Shown: positions 9,730 through 21,776 of the stretch, piece by piece
How the letters are laid out: every line of letters begins with the position of its first letter
Position numbering within the stretch: the first letter of the stretch is position 1
NCBI RefSeq assembly: GCF_001611275.1
Contig: NZ_CP015080.1
Location: forward strand, 2,356,001 to 2,420,000
Reading direction: 5' to 3'
From: Desulfuromonas sp. DDH964
Lineage (GTDB): Bacteria > Desulfobacterota > Desulfuromonadia > Desulfuromonadales > DDH964
DNA length: 64,000 bases
Translations under genes and position numbers: made by a program
The notes under the pieces: generated by a model
What the model saw: only the letters and a program-made list of their open reading frames with translations
Databases searched by the model: none
What the model was told of the DNA's origin: nothing

Positions 9730-10700
9730 TCGAGATTATCCCCGATGATCTCATGGGCATGCAGCCGCGCCATCTCTGCCATCCGTTTTTCCAGCCGATC
9801 CTGGAATTCCAGGGCGCTGTGATAACCCATTTCCTTAAGGAGCTGGTTGCGCGCGGCAACCTCGACGATCGAGGTCATATTGCGTCCCGGGCGAATGGGA
9901 ATGCGCAGCAGCGGGATCCTGACACCGAGCAGGTCGAAGGTCTGGTCCTCGATGCCGAGGCGGTCATATTCCTTCTCCTCGTCCCATTCCACCAGTTCGA
10001 TGGCGAGGTCGATCTTCTTCCGCTCACGAATTGCCGCTACCCCGAACAGGTGCTTGATATTGATTATCCCCAGCCCCCGGATCTCCATGTGGTAATGGAG
10101 CAGATCACTCCCCTCGCCGAAGAGGACGGCGGGGAGCTTGAGACGAACCTTGACCACGTCATCGGCGACCAGCCGGTGTCCCTTGAGAACCAGCTCCAGG
10201 GCACACTCGCTCTTGCCGACCCCGCTCTTGCCGAGGAGCAACACCCCCACCCCGAGGACGTCGACGAGAACGCCATGGACCGTGGTCGAGGGGAGGAGCC
10301 GTTCCTCAAGAAACTTGGTGATCAGGGAGATGAAAGTCGAACTCTGGTGATGGGTGGACAACAGCGGGATGCCGTTGCGTTCGGTCTCGCGGATCAGCAG
10401 GGGGGGCGGGGTCTGTCCCTTGGTAATGATAAAGCAGGAGATATCGAGGTGACAGAGCTTTATCAGGTGTTCTTCCGCCCGGTCCGGGGGGAGTTGCCCG
10501 AGGTAGGTCAACTCGGTCGAGCCAAGCACCTGAATCCGGTCCGGATGAAGATTGGTCGTGTAACCGGCAAGGGCCAGCCCCGGTTTCTGGATGCGCGGCA
10601 CCTGCACCCGCCTGGCGAGACCGGCCGCCCCAGAGAGCAGTTGCAGGTCGAGTCCGGCTTCCGTTTCGGCCAGCAGCTCCTCAATAGTCAATCCAGCCAT
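9726..10700 (-). CDS. hprK: HPr kinase/phosphorylase
   Basis: The 324-aa protein phosphorylates and dephosphorylates the regulatory Ser of HPr. The N-terminal domain is followed by the P-loop VLLLGKSGVGKSECALELV near 155 and the family's MEIRGLGIINI segment near 205. The frame extends upstream to a TTG at 10742, but the ATG at 10700 (MAGLTIEELL) matches the domain start. With ptsH, ptsI and ptsN in the same block it makes a self-contained regulatory phosphorelay. Confidence 0.93.
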   Translation of the reverse strand: MAGLTIEELLAETEAGLDLQLLSGAAGLARRVQVPRIQKPGLALAGYTTNLHPDRIQVLGSTELTYLGQLPPDRAEEHLIKLCHLDISCFIITKGQTPPPLLIRETERNGIPLLSTHHQSSTFISLITKFLEERLLPSTTVHGVLVDVLGVGVLLLGKSGVGKSECALELVLKGHRLVADDVVKVRLKLPAVLFGEGSDLLHYHMEIRGLGIINIKHLFGVAAIRERKKIDLAIELVEWDEEKEYDRLGIEDQTFDLLGVRIPLLRIPIRPGRNMTSIVEVAARNQLLKEMGYHSALEFQDRLEKRMAEMARLHAHEIIGDNLE

Positions 10701-10759
10701 GCCCAGTCCCGTTCCGTGCCCCCCGCTGTATATTCTTCCCAACTGGCCTTGGCCGAGGT

Positions 10760-11221
10760 CTAGAGTTTCTCCTCTTCCTCGGCAATAATACGCTGCAGGT
10801 CAGCGGCGTCCTGACCTTCGAGCAAACGCTTGCGGACCTGCGGGTTCTTCAGCAGCTTGGAAATGCGCGCCAGGGTTTTGAGGTGAATCCCGACCGACTC
10901 TTCCGGCGCAACCAGGAGGAAAAAGAGATGGGCCGGCTTGCCATCCATCGAATCGAAGTCGACCCCGGAGGTGCTGCGGCCAAAGGAAATCAGCAGACGG
11001 TCAAGATCCTTCAGCTTGCCATGGGGGATGGCCACCCCTTCGCCGATGCCGGTGCTGCCAAGGCGCTCCCGCTCCTGCAGCACCCGCACCACCTCGTCGC
11101 GGCCAAGGGATTTCTCGACACGCAGCAGGGCATCGGTCAGCTCACCCAGCACTTCGTTTTTGGTCGTCCCGCGAAGTTCGGCAGCGATGGCCAGGGGGTC
11201 CAGCAGATCAACGATTTTCAT
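10760..11221 (-). CDS. ptsN: PTS IIA-Ntr (fructose/nitrogen-type) regulatory protein
   Basis: The 153-aa protein has the EIIA-fru/Ntr fold with the phosphorylated His in the VAIPHGKLKDL motif near residue 67. The partner segment ERERLGSTGIGEG precedes it. Proteins of this type act as phosphate-dependent regulators rather than transporters. It lies between hpf and hprK, its usual place downstream of rpoN. A terminator-like hairpin precedes it. Confidence 0.92.
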   Translation of the reverse strand: MKIVDLLDPLAIAAELRGTTKNEVLGELTDALLRVEKSLGRDEVVRVLQERERLGSTGIGEGVAIPHGKLKDLDRLLISFGRSTSGVDFDSMDGKPAHLFFLLVAPEESVGIHLKTLARISKLLKNPQVRKRLLEGQDAADLQRIIAEEEEKL

Positions 11222-11249
11222 AGCTAATTGTTCTCGCCTCCAGAAGCTG

Positions 11250-11290
11250 AAAAACCGGACGGAGCGGCACAGTCTGCCCTCTCCGTCCGG
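11250..11290 (-). terminator. terminator-like hairpin between hpf and ptsN
   Basis: Minus-strand arms 11281-11290 and 11255-11264 form a perfect 10-bp stem (CCGGACGGAG with its complement) with a 16-nt loop, followed by TTTTT. It would end part of the rpoN-hpf transcripts before ptsN. Confidence 0.8.
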
Positions 11291-11303
11291 TAGCCATCGC
11301 CCC

Positions 11304-11852
11304 TTATCTTGCCTGGGGAATAATCAAACCGTAATTGCCGTCCTTGCGCCGGTATACAACATTGACCTCTTCGGTCCTGGCATCGGTGAATACCAGGAAA
11401 TCCTTGTGCAGCAGGTCCATCTGCATGACCGCCTCTTCCACCTCCATCGGCTTGACCGGGAAGCTGTCGGTCCGAATGATGACCGGTTCGCCCTGCCCCT
11501 CGTCAATGCTTTCCGCCGCGAGCACCGATTTCTGGACCTGGCGCTCCTTTCCGGCGTGGGGCTTGTGCATCTTGATTTTTTCCTTGTAACGCTTGAGCTG
11601 ACGCTCAATCTTGTCGACCACGTTATCAATGGCCGCATACATGTCGTTGGTCTCTTCCGACCCCTTGATGGTGATCCCCTTGGCGACGATGGTCACCTCG
11701 GCACGGTGACGGATTTTTTTCTCGACGGAGATGGCAACCTGGGCATCGATCGGCTCGTCGATGTATTTCTTGACCCGGGAGACTTTCTCTTCGATATAAG
11801 CGCGAACCGGCTCACTCGTTTCCATGTGACGGAATGTAACGGCAATTTGCAT
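11304..11852 (-). CDS. hpf: ribosome hibernation promoting factor, long form
   Basis: The 182-aa protein has an N-terminal ribosome-binding domain (QIAVTFRHMETSEPVRAYIEEK start) and the C-terminal dimerisation domain of long HPF (DLLHKDFLVFTDARTEEVNVVYRRKDGNYGLI in pieces). Long HPF pairs 70S ribosomes into inactive 100S dimers in stationary phase. It follows rpoN, the common order in proteobacteria. Confidence 0.95.
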   Translation of the reverse strand: MQIAVTFRHMETSEPVRAYIEEKVSRVKKYIDEPIDAQVAISVEKKIRHRAEVTIVAKGITIKGSEETNDMYAAIDNVVDKIERQLKRYKEKIKMHKPHAGKERQVQKSVLAAESIDEGQGEPVIIRTDSFPVKPMEVEEAVMQMDLLHKDFLVFTDARTEEVNVVYRRKDGNYGLIIPQAR

Positions 11853-11946
11853 GTGGACCTCCTGGAAAATCCCCGTCCGGGGGGGTGATATCAGTTATTT
11901 GTTGTGATTATACCACCGGCTGCTGCGATGGCCACGACCGGCCTGA

Positions 11947-13398
11947 CTAGAAGAGCCTTTTGCGTTCCGTGGAAGAACCGATCCCAAGCATTTCACGGTA
12001 TTTGGTGACGGTCCTGCGCGCGATATCGATGCCATGGCGCTTGAGTATGTCTACAATCTTCTGGTCCGAATAGGGCTTCTTGGGGTTCTCTCCCGCAACG
12101 ATATCCCGAATCTTGCTCTTCACGCTCTCCGACGCCACCGACTCACCTTCGGTGGTGTTGATGCCGCTGTTGAAGAAATACTTGAGTTCGAAGAGCCCCT
12201 GCGGGGTCTGGACATACTTGTTGGTGGTCACCCGACTGATCGTCGATTCGTGCATCTCGATGTCTTCGGCGACATCGCGCAGAACCAGGGGGCGGAGGTG
12301 CTCGATCCCCCGATCGAAGAAATCCCGCTGGAACTTGACGATGCTGCGGGTGACCTTGTAGATGGTCCGCTGGCGCTGATGGATACTCTTGATCAGCCAG
12401 ACCGCGCCGCGCATCTTCTCCTGGATGTATTCCCCGGCCTTGGCATCGATGCTCGAAGCGCCGGAGAGGGCATGGCGATAGAAGGAGTTGATCCGCAGGT
12501 TCGGCAGTCCTTCGTCATTGAGCACGACGACATACTCCTCGCCGATCTTGTAGACGAAGATATCCGGAATGATATAGTGGACATCGTCATGGCCGAAAGG
12601 AGTACCCGGCTTGGGATCGAGTTGGCTGATCACCTTGGCCGCGCCCAGAACCTCGTCGAGAGTCGCCCCGACCGCCTTGGCAATCGCCTGGAATTTCCGG
12701 TTTTCGAGTTCACCGATAAAATCCCGCAGAATGGTCTCGACCAGGGTGCCGACCATGTCCAGTTGCCGGACCTGCAACAGCAGGCACTCCTGCAGGCTTC
12801 GCGCGGCCACCCCGGGCGGGTCGAAGGCCTGAACCTGGCCCAGGACGGTCTCGACCTCCCCGCTGGTACAGCCGCAGGCCCCGGCGATTTCTTCGGGTGT
12901 AGCGGTCAGGTAGCCGTCGTCATCGATGTTGCCGATGATCTCGGTAGCCACCAGCCGCTGCAACCCGGATATTCGCGACAGTCCCAACTGCCAGAGGAGG
13001 TGATCGGAAAGGGTGCTCTTCTTGGTCAGCAGGTTTTCATAGGAGGGGCGATCTTCGTCTTCTTCGTAGGAGTCGGCCACCGTACCGCCAAGGTTGTAGC
13101 CTTCGAGGTAGGTCTGCCAGTCGATATCATTCAACCCCTCGTCGCCACCGGCAACTTCCTTAACTTCCTCGGAAGCGGATGCGGACTCATCCGTCCTCTC
13201 GGCCTCGGCCGCGGCGGTTTCTGCTTCCTGGACTTCCTCGGCGCCTTCTTCCAGGACGGGATTCTCCTCCAGTTCCTGCTGCACCAGTTCGACCAGCTCC
13301 ATGCGTGACAACTGCAAAAGCTTGATCGCCTGCTGCAGCTGGGGAGTCATCACCAGTTGCTGGCTCAGTTTCAGTTGTTGTCGGATTTCAAGGGCCAT
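11947..13398 (-). CDS. rpoN: RNA polymerase sigma-54 factor
   Basis: Sigma-54 directs polymerase to -24/-12 promoters and needs an AAA+ activator. The 483-aa product has the Gln/Leu-rich region I (LKLSQQLVMTPQLQQAIKLL), an acidic region II at ~50-110, and the C-terminal RpoN box ARRTVTKYREMLGI. The ATG at 13398 is preceded by AGGAG and matches the family start; the frame runs further to 13443. A candidate client activator is the NtrC-type regulator at 28.7-30.2 kb. Confidence 0.97.
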   Translation of the reverse strand: MALEIRQQLKLSQQLVMTPQLQQAIKLLQLSRMELVELVQQELEENPVLEEGAEEVQEAETAAAEAERTDESASASEEVKEVAGGDEGLNDIDWQTYLEGYNLGGTVADSYEEDEDRPSYENLLTKKSTLSDHLLWQLGLSRISGLQRLVATEIIGNIDDDGYLTATPEEIAGACGCTSGEVETVLGQVQAFDPPGVAARSLQECLLLQVRQLDMVGTLVETILRDFIGELENRKFQAIAKAVGATLDEVLGAAKVISQLDPKPGTPFGHDDVHYIIPDIFVYKIGEEYVVVLNDEGLPNLRINSFYRHALSGASSIDAKAGEYIQEKMRGAVWLIKSIHQRQRTIYKVTRSIVKFQRDFFDRGIEHLRPLVLRDVAEDIEMHESTISRVTTNKYVQTPQGLFELKYFFNSGINTTEGESVASESVKSKIRDIVAGENPKKPYSDQKIVDILKRHGIDIARRTVTKYREMLGIGSSTERKRLF

Positions 13399-13446
13399 TG
13401 TTCTCCTGCAGCCGGTGACCATCAAGTGGACAGAAGGTCCCAACCA

Positions 13447-14172
13447 TCAAAGGCTGAATTTTTCTCCCAGGTAAATCTGTCGCGCCCGGGGGCTCGCGGC
13501 AATTTTTGCCGGCTCGCCAAATTCGAGAATTTCACCGTCGCTGAGAATATAGGCCTGATCACAGACCCCCAGGGTCTCCCGGACATTGTGATCCGAGATC
13601 AGCACCCCGATCCCCCTCTCGCGCAACTGCCCGATGATCGTCTGGATGTCGATGACGGCAATAGGGTCGATGCCGGCAAAGGGCTCGTCGAGAAGGATGA
13701 AAGATGGTTCCAGGACCAGCGCCCGGGCAATCTCCACCCGGCGGCGTTCGCCACCGGAGAGGGAATAGCCGAAAGAACGGGTAATATGGGTCAGGCGCAG
13801 CTCCTCGAGCAACTGGTCGCAACGTCGCCGCTGCTGACGGGAATCGAGGTCAAGAGTCTCCAGGATCGCAAGCAGGTTCTGTTCCACGGTCAGCTTGCGA
13901 AAAACCGAGGCTTCCTGGGGGAGGTAGGAGATCCCGGTCCGGGCGCGCTGATACATGGGGAGCGGGGTCAACTCGGTATCGTCCAGAAAAACCTGCCCCT
14001 GGTCGGGGCGCACCAGTCCGACCACCATGTAGAAACTGGTCGTCTTTCCGGCGCCGTTAGGACCGAGCAGACCGATCACCTCTCCGGAGGCAACCTCGAA
14101 ATCGACGTTGCGCACTACCTCGCGGCCCCGGTAGGCCTTGCAGAGGCCCCGGGCCAGCAAGCGCCGCTTCAA
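13447..14172 (-). CDS. lptB: LPS export ABC transporter ATPase LptB
   Basis: The 241-aa cytoplasmic ATPase powers extraction of lipopolysaccharide from the inner membrane. Visible motifs are Walker [16 protein letters not shown] near 35, signature [15 protein letters not shown] near 137 and Walker [14 protein letters not shown] near 160. It overlaps lptA by 4 bp. The permease subunits LptF/LptG are not in this window. Confidence 0.96.
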   Translation of the reverse strand: MKRRLLARGLCKAYRGREVVRNVDFEVASGEVIGLLGPNGAGKTTSFYMVVGLVRPDQGQVFLDDTELTPLPMYQRARTGISYLPQEASVFRKLTVEQNLLAILETLDLDSRQQRRRCDQLLEELRLTHITRSFGYSLSGGERRRVEIARALVLEPSFILLDEPFAGIDPIAVIDIQTIIGQLRERGIGVLISDHNVRETLGVCDQAYILSDGEILEFGEPAKIAASPRARQIYLGEKFSL

Positions 14173-14663
14173 GGCTTCACCCCCCGGGGATGAAAGACCG
14201 CATTGACCCGGGAGCCCTGGTCGCTTTTGACGATACTGCGCTCCTCGTCGAGAAAGACGATAATCTCATCCCCCTCCAGAAAGTCATCCCCCTGGTAAAC
14301 CCGCGGCGACCCGGTCAGAACGATCTTTCGTTCGGCGTTGAAGAAACTCGCCTTTTCGCCCGTCGCGATACGGTTCCCCTGGACGATTCGCACCGCCCCC
14401 GTCGCATCGATCCGTTCGATATCCCGACCCGAGTCCGGATAGACCAGCATCAGTTCACCGGCGTAGATGGCGACATCTCCCTGGCGGGCGACAACATTGC
14501 CGGAAAAGCGCACCTGATGAAGCTTGTCGTCGGCCTCAAGCCGGTCCGAGGTTACCGAGACCGGGGCATCGGCCTGCAACCCCGGCGGCGCAATCTGGGC
14601 AAATGCCGGCACTCCGCTGCAAAGAGCAAGCATGAGAAATCGAGCTGCCAGCCATCGGGTCAT
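14169..14663 (-). CDS. lptA: LPS transport periplasmic protein LptA
   Basis: The 164-aa protein has an N-terminal signal peptide ([19 protein letters not shown]) and an OstA-type beta-jellyroll beginning [19 protein letters not shown]. LptA forms the periplasmic bridge that carries LPS to the outer membrane. It overlaps lptC and lptB by 4 bp each, so the three are translationally coupled. Confidence 0.93.
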   Translation of the reverse strand: MTRWLAARFLMLALCSGVPAFAQIAPPGLQADAPVSVTSDRLEADDKLHQVRFSGNVVARQGDVAIYAGELMLVYPDSGRDIERIDATGAVRIVQGNRIATGEKASFFNAERKIVLTGSPRVYQGDDFLEGDEIIVFLDEERSIVKSDQGSRVNAVFHPRGVKP

Positions 14664-15238
14664 GGGTGCTCCCTGCTAAATCCACGGGGGAATTCGGCTT
14701 TTACATCGGCAAGTAGGGTCAAGGTCCGGTCGACGACATTCAGGCGCATGCCACGGCCACGGATCGTCCCCGTTGGAGCTTCCAGCCGTACCGGCAGGTT
14801 GGTACTGATAAAACGGTCGCTTTCGCGGTAATCGAGGCGCTCGGTATAAAAGCTGTACCCGGCCGGGCTGCGAACCACTACGTTCCCGGTGGCGGTCACC
14901 TCGCGTTTTTCCGGCGCCAGTTCGCCGTGATCGGCCTGAACCCTGAGTTCACCCAGCCGCTGGTCGAAGAAGGTCATGCGCACATTTTCAATCCGCCCAA
15001 CCCCCTCGGTCAGGTTATGCGCGGCAGAATCGGCCGTCAGGGTCCAGGTCCGCTTGCCATCGCGCGTCTCGGTATAGTCAATCTTCTTCAGCGAGAGGTC
15101 AACGTTCTTCGGCAGCCCCTCAAGAACTTCTTCCGGAGCATTCCCCTTCAGGTTGCTGGCAATGAATAGGGCGAGGGCGGAGGCGAGAGCCAAGATTACA
15201 AACGCCAGGCCATTGCGTAGTTGCAGTCTCTTTTTCAT
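14660..15238 (-). CDS. lptC: LPS export system protein LptC
   Basis: The 192-aa protein has one N-terminal membrane anchor (LAFVILALASALALFIASNL) and a periplasmic LptC/OstA-like domain (TETRDGKRTWTLTADSAAH, then GNVVVRSPAGYSFYTERLDY). It hands LPS from the LptBFG extractor to LptA. Order and overlap with lptA support the call. Confidence 0.9.
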   Translation of the reverse strand: MKKRLQLRNGLAFVILALASALALFIASNLKGNAPEEVLEGLPKNVDLSLKKIDYTETRDGKRTWTLTADSAAHNLTEGVGRIENVRMTFFDQRLGELRVQADHGELAPEKREVTATGNVVVRSPAGYSFYTERLDYRESDRFISTNLPVRLEAPTGTIRGRGMRLNVVDRTLTLLADVKAEFPRGFSREHP

Positions 15239-15318
15239 AAGCTGGGCCAGTATAACACTCGGCGGAAGGGCATGTAAAGACCAATCGGAGGATTTGGCAC
15301 GGGATTTGTATGGGACCC

Positions 15319-15840
15319 TCAGCCGCCCTCAAAATAGCGGGCCGTCACGGCGGTCCAGGCTCCCGACTCCTTGAGCAGCAGGTCGCAGACTTCCCGGACC
15401 GCGCCCCTGCCGCCAGGTCGCCGGCAAACATAGTGAACATGCGGCTTGACATCTTCAGCCGCGTCGGCAACCGTCGCCGCAAACCCGACCCGGCGCAAAA
15501 TCGGCAGATCGACGACGTCATCGCCGACATAGGCGACTTCCGCGTCGGTCAGGCCAAGCTCGGCGAGGATCCCCCGGTAGGGCACAAGTTTGTCCTTGAT
15601 CCCCTGGTGGAGAATATCGATACCGAGTTCCGCGGCCCGCACTTCGACCAGTCGCGACTGGCGTCCGGTGATGATGCCGATACGCACTCCGGCCCGCTGA
15701 AGCAGTTTGAGACCGTGACCGTCCTTGACATCGAAAGCCTTGGTTTCGACGCCATGGTCGTCATAGACGATGCGCCCGTCAGTGAGGACACCATCAACGT
15801 CAAGAAGGAGCAGGCGAATGGCACGGCAACGCTCCTTCAT
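15319..15840 (-). CDS. kdsC: 3-deoxy-D-manno-octulosonate 8-phosphate phosphatase
   Basis: KdsC removes phosphate from Kdo-8-P. The 173-aa HAD-superfamily enzyme has the nucleophile motif LLLDVDGVLTDG at residues 12-23 and a late acidic motif AYVGDDVVDLP near 113, with no cap domain, as expected. It shares one base with the end of kdsD. Confidence 0.95.
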   Translation of the reverse strand: MKERCRAIRLLLLDVDGVLTDGRIVYDDHGVETKAFDVKDGHGLKLLQRAGVRIGIITGRQSRLVEVRAAELGIDILHQGIKDKLVPYRGILAELGLTDAEVAYVGDDVVDLPILRRVGFAATVADAAEDVKPHVHYVCRRPGGRGAVREVCDLLLKESGAWTAVTARYFEGG

Positions 15841-16802
15841 CAGACCACCCCCGCCTTGAGCAGATCATGCAGGTGGATGATGCCGACCGGAACCTGGTCC
15901 GCCTCCCCCTCGAAGACAAAGAGAGAGGTAATCGAATACTCTTCCATCTTCTGCAGCGCCTTGGCTGCGAGGTTGCTGCGCAGGATCCGTTTCGGGTTGC
16001 GGTTGCTGAAATCACCGATCGGCCGGTTTAGAATCTCGATCCCTTCACCAAGGGCGCGGCGCAGGTCACCGTCGGTAAATACTCCGCAGAGACGACCGTC
16101 GGCAGTGCCGACCCCGGTGATGCCCAGCTTCTTGCTGGTAATCTCAAAGAGGGCTTCCTTGAGCAGGGTCGATTCCGGCACCATCGGGATGTCCTTCCCG
16201 GTGTGCATGATATCCTCCACCCGCAGCAGCAGCCGCTTACCGAGGGCGCCACCAGGGTGAAAAAGAGCAAAATCCTCTTCCTTGAAGCCGCGTTCGACCA
16301 GCAGGGCCACCGCCAGGGCGTCGCCCATGGCCAGGGTCGCCGTGGTACTGGCCGTCGGCGCCAACCCGAGTGGGCAGGCCTCCTCGCGAATCGAGATGTC
16401 GAGGAAGACATCTCCGGCCCGGGCCAGGGTGCTTTTCGGATTGCCACTCATGGCAATCAGGGGGAGCCCCATGCGCTTGATCACCGGCAGGATCCGGGTG
16501 ATCTCTTCGGTCTCCCCCGAGTTGGAAACGGCAATCACCACGTCCCCCTTCATCAACATCCCGAGGTCGCCGTGAATCCCCTCGGCAGGGTGGAGAAAGA
16601 GCGCCGGGGTGCCGGTGGAGGCCATGGTGGCGGCGATCTTCTGGCAGATGAGACCCGACTTCCCCATCCCGGTGATCACCACCCGCCCCTGGCAGGCGAG
16701 GATCATCGCCACCGCCCCTTCGAAACGGGCATCGACCCGGTCAACGAGGGCGAGGATGGCTTCCGCCTCGATGCGCAACACCTGTTTTGCCTTTTCCAGC
16801 AT
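15840..16802 (-). CDS. kdsD: arabinose-5-phosphate isomerase
   Basis: The 320-aa protein converts ribulose-5-phosphate to arabinose-5-phosphate for Kdo synthesis. An SIS domain (RVVITGMGKSGLICQKIA near 45; VVIAVSNSGETEEI near 90) is followed by two CBS domains from ~200 to the end. It lies between kdsA and kdsC in pathway order. Confidence 0.95.
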   Translation of the reverse strand: MLEKAKQVLRIEAEAILALVDRVDARFEGAVAMILACQGRVVITGMGKSGLICQKIAATMASTGTPALFLHPAEGIHGDLGMLMKGDVVIAVSNSGETEEITRILPVIKRMGLPLIAMSGNPKSTLARAGDVFLDISIREEACPLGLAPTASTTATLAMGDALAVALLVERGFKEEDFALFHPGGALGKRLLLRVEDIMHTGKDIPMVPESTLLKEALFEITSKKLGITGVGTADGRLCGVFTDGDLRRALGEGIEILNRPIGDFSNRNPKRILRSNLAAKALQKMEEYSITSLFVFEGEADQVPVGIIHLHDLLKAGVV

Positions 16803-16843
16803 CGGTGATTTCTCCCGGTTCCTGTGGTCGTTGAAAGGGCCGC

Positions 16844-17665
16844 TTATTTCTTGACGATCGCATCGATCGCCAGGAGGTCTTCCAGCATCGGCCGCAGGTC
16901 TTTAAGGTAAAGGGAGTTCGGTCCGTCGCAGAGGGCCGCCTCCGGGTTCTCGTGGACTTCCCAGAACAGCCCGTCGATTCCGGTCGCCACGGCGGCGCGG
17001 GAGAGGGCACCGACGAACTGCCGCTGCCCGGCCGAGGAGGTCCCGGCGCCGCCGGGGAGTTGTACTGCATGGGTCGCATCCATGATCACCGGGCAACCGG
17101 TTTCGCGCATGATCGGCAGCGAACGCATGTCGACCACCAGGTTGTTATAGCCGAACGAGGCGCCGCGTTCGGTCAGCAATACCCGGTCATTGCCGGCCGC
17201 GGCCATCTTGCCGACGGCGTTTTTCATATCCCAGGGGGCCAAAAACTGCCCCTTCTTGATATTGACCGCCTTGCCGGTCTTTGCCGCAGCGAGCAGCAGG
17301 TCGGTCTGCCGTGACAAAAAAGCGGGGATCTGCAGGATGTCGAGAACCTCGGCCGCGACCTCGACCTGGCTGATCTCGTGGATGTCGGAGACCACCGGCA
17401 CGTCGAACTCGCGCTTGATCCGCGCCAGGATCTTCAGCCCTTCCTCCATCCCCGGGCCGCGAAAGGCAGCGATCGAGGTCCGGTTGGCCTTGTCGTAGGA
17501 AGCCTTGAAGACCAGGCCGATACCGAGATCCCCGGTCAGGCGCTTGAGGAATTCGGCAATCCGCAGGGTGAGAGACTCCTCCTCGATAACGCAGGGGCCG
17601 GCGATCAGAACCAGAGGGCGATTGCCGCCAAAGACGACGTTGCCGATCCGGATTTCACGGGTCAT
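16844..17665 (-). CDS. kdsA: Kdo-8-phosphate synthase
   Basis: KdsA condenses arabinose-5-phosphate with PEP. The 273-aa protein shows [13 protein letters not shown] near 19, [12 protein letters not shown] near 55 and [20 protein letters not shown] near 130. The ATG at 17665 has a GGGGAG site and sits one base after the pyrG stop; the open frame goes 5 codons further. Confidence 0.95.
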   Translation of the reverse strand: MTREIRIGNVVFGGNRPLVLIAGPCVIEEESLTLRIAEFLKRLTGDLGIGLVFKASYDKANRTSIAAFRGPGMEEGLKILARIKREFDVPVVSDIHEISQVEVAAEVLDILQIPAFLSRQTDLLLAAAKTGKAVNIKKGQFLAPWDMKNAVGKMAAAGNDRVLLTERGASFGYNNLVVDMRSLPIMRETGCPVIMDATHAVQLPGGAGTSSAGQRQFVGALSRAAVATGIDGLFWEVHENPEAALCDGPNSLYLKDLRPMLEDLLAIDAIVKK

Positions 17666-17666
17666 C

Positions 17667-19337
<1,671 letters not shown>

Positions 19338-19371
19338 TTACACATCGGGGTGGCAAAAGAAAACCCCAATT

Positions 19372-20133
19372 TCACCCCTTGACCCTGCCGCCACGCAGGA
19401 GTTCGACGACCCGCTGCAGATCCGCCGGGGTATCGACCCCCTGGGTCGGAAGAGCGGTCTCCGCCACGCGGATGCGAAAACCGTGTTCGAGCGCCCGCAA
19501 CTGCTCAAGTTTTTCAAGATTTTCCAGCGGGGTGACGGCCAGTTTGGGATAGGTGAGGAGGAAATCCTTGCGATAGACGTAAAGACCGACATGCTTGAAG
19601 CAATTGAGGCCGGCAAGATCCTCGGGGAGGAGGTCGCCGAGGTCGCGGGCATGGGGGATCGGCGCCCGGGAGAAGTAAAGGGCGAACCCCTGGCGGTCGG
19701 TCACCACCTTGACCACATTGGGGTTGCGGAACTCTTCCAGCGAGGTCAGGGGGCATTTGAGGGTCCCCATCGGGATGCCGCGATTCTTCTTCAGCGGCGC
19801 CAGCGCCTGTTCGATCATTTTCGGGTCGATCAGGGGCTCGTCCCCCTGCACGTTGACGACCAGATCGGTTTCGATGCGCGCAGCGACCTCGGCCAGGCGG
19901 TCGGTGCCGGTGGGATGATCCGGCCGTGTCATTTCGACCTCGCCGCCGAATGCCCGCACGGCGTCGGCAATGCGCTGGTCATCGGTAGCGACGACCACCC
20001 GGTTGATCCCGGAGGCCCGGGCGGTCCGCTCGCAGACCCATTGGATCATCGGTTTGCCAAGCAGGTCGGCGAGAGGCTTGCCCGGAAAGCGGGTGGAGGC
20101 AAAGCGGGCGGGAATAATCGCGGTAACGCGCAT
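19372..20133 (-). CDS. kdsB: CMP-Kdo synthetase (3-deoxy-manno-octulosonate cytidylyltransferase)
   Basis: The 253-aa enzyme joins Kdo to CMP. It begins [20 protein letters not shown] and has the [10 protein letters not shown] motif near 98. The open frame extends to 20790, but that extension is out-of-phase coding shadow; the ATG at 20133 gives the normal family length. It is the first gene of the Kdo/LPS block. Confidence 0.95.
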   Translation of the reverse strand: MRVTAIIPARFASTRFPGKPLADLLGKPMIQWVCERTARASGINRVVVATDDQRIADAVRAFGGEVEMTRPDHPTGTDRLAEVAARIETDLVVNVQGDEPLIDPKMIEQALAPLKKNRGIPMGTLKCPLTSLEEFRNPNVVKVVTDRQGFALYFSRAPIPHARDLGDLLPEDLAGLNCFKHVGLYVYRKDFLLTYPKLAVTPLENLEKLEQLRALEHGFRIRVAETALPTQGVDTPADLQRVVELLRGGRVKG

Positions 20134-20251
20134 GATGGAACGAATCCTTTCACTGCTGCTGGAAGCCGCCCGTAGAGTAAAGAAATCGCAGGGGGAAGTC
20201 AAGCCATGCAGCAGCGGGGGGAACGCGCCCGAGGCGGCGACCCGCAAGGGA

Positions 20252-21706
20252 TCAGCGGCGGCGCTGGCCGCCGAAAAGGGAGCCGAGCAGGCCGCGCAAC
20301 AGCTGGCGCCCGAGTTGACTGCCGATGGCGTGGGCGGCGCTCTTGGCGGCCGCCTCCAGCAGCACCTTCTGCCGGTTTTCCGGGGCGGCCGGGGGCTTCC
20401 CGTTCCCCACCTCGGGCACCGCCCGGGCAGCCCGGATCTTGAGGCGTTCGTAGGCAGAATCGCGATCAATCGTCTGCTCGTACTGCCCGGCCAGCAGCGA
20501 GGCGGCGACCACCTGCTGCCGTTCGGCAGGAGTAAGGGGGGCCAGGCGGCTGCGGGGTGGACAGACCAGTGCCCGTTCCACCGGCGTCGGCGCACCGCGG
20601 GAATCGAGCACCGAGACCAGCGCCTCGCCGACGCCGAGTTCGGTAATGGCGCGGGCGACATCGAGTCCGGGACGGGAGCGAAAGGTCTCCGCCGCCGCCC
20701 GTACCGCTTTCTGGTCACGAGGAGTAAAGGCACGCAGGGCGTGCTGGACGCGATTGCCGAGCTGGCCGAGGATGGTGTCAGGAAGATCAAGGGGATTCTG
20801 GGTAACGAAATAGATCCCGACCCCCTTGGAGCGAATCAGCCGCACCACCTGCTCGATGGTCTCGAGCAGCGCCTTGGGCGGATCGGCGAAAAGGAGATGG
20901 GCCTCGTCGAAAAAGAAGACCAGGCGCGGCTGGTCGACATCGCCGACCTCCGGCAAGCGCTCGAAGAGCTCCGCCAGCAGCCAGAGCAGAAAGGTGGCGT
21001 AGAGCTTCGGCTGCTGAATCAGCCGGTCGGCGGCCAGGATGTTGATGACGCCGCGACCGTCGCCGGCAGTTTGCAAAAGGTCCTCGAGATCGAGACCCGG
21101 TTCCCCGAAGAAACGCGCCCCCCCCTGCTGCTCGAGGGCGAGCAGGGCACGCTGAATGGCACCGATGCTCGCCGCCGAGATGTTCCCGTACTGGGTGCGG
21201 AAGGTCGCCGCCTGGTCGCCGACGAAACGCACCATCGCCTGCAGGTCTTTGAGGTCGAGCAGCAGCAACCCCTGGTCGTCGGCTATCTTGAAGACCAGGT
21301 TGAGGACTCCGGCCTGGGTCTCATTGAGGTCGAAGAGCCGGGCCAGCAGTAGCGGCCCCATTTCCGTCGGCGTGGTGCGCACCGGGTGCCCCTGGGCGCC
21401 GAAAAGATCCCAGAAGACCACCGGAAAGCCGGCCGGATTGAAATCCGTGAGCCTAAGGTCTGCGGCCCGCTGTTGGATCCGCGGCTGGTCGCCGCCGGGG
21501 TGGGCCAGGCCGGAAAGATCCCCCTTGACGTCGGCGACAAAGACAGGAATGCCGCGGGCGCTGAATTGCTCGGCCAATACCCGCAAGGTAACAGTCTTGC
21601 CGGTACCGGTAGCGCCGGCGACCAGTCCGTGCCGGTTCGCCATGGTCGGCAGGATGCCGATGAAGTCCGCCCCTTTGGCAATGGTCAGCTGATTATTGTC
21701 ACCCAT
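20252..21706 (-). CDS. HerA/DUF853-like ATPase (YjgR family)
   Basis: The 484-aa protein has a Walker A motif [20 protein letters not shown] near 27 and Walker B-like [13 protein letters not shown] near 270, followed by [19 protein letters not shown], typical of the DUF853 branch of HerA-type ATPases. The cellular role of this branch is not established. The ATG at 21706 has CTGGAG upstream. The C-terminal ~30 residues are basic and Ala/Arg-rich. Confidence 0.82.
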   Translation of the reverse strand: MGDNNQLTIAKGADFIGILPTMANRHGLVAGATGTGKTVTLRVLAEQFSARGIPVFVADVKGDLSGLAHPGGDQPRIQQRAADLRLTDFNPAGFPVVFWDLFGAQGHPVRTTPTEMGPLLLARLFDLNETQAGVLNLVFKIADDQGLLLLDLKDLQAMVRFVGDQAATFRTQYGNISAASIGAIQRALLALEQQGGARFFGEPGLDLEDLLQTAGDGRGVINILAADRLIQQPKLYATFLLWLLAELFERLPEVGDVDQPRLVFFFDEAHLLFADPPKALLETIEQVVRLIRSKGVGIYFVTQNPLDLPDTILGQLGNRVQHALRAFTPRDQKAVRAAAETFRSRPGLDVARAITELGVGEALVSVLDSRGAPTPVERALVCPPRSRLAPLTPAERQQVVAASLLAGQYEQTIDRDSAYERLKIRAARAVPEVGNGKPPAAPENRQKVLLEAAAKSAAHAIGSQLGRQLLRGLLGSLFGGQRRR

Positions 21707-21776
21707 GACAGACGCTCCAGGTTCGCAAATGGGGTCCCCTTCCGAGAGGGACAGGAGAGATGGCAACAGGTTGGTT

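Noticed and set aside
20134..20790. Long N-terminal extension of kdsB
   Set aside because: It overlaps the HerA-like gene on the same strand in another phase and has Arg/Ser/Pro-rich composition. KdsB proteins start at the chosen ATG.
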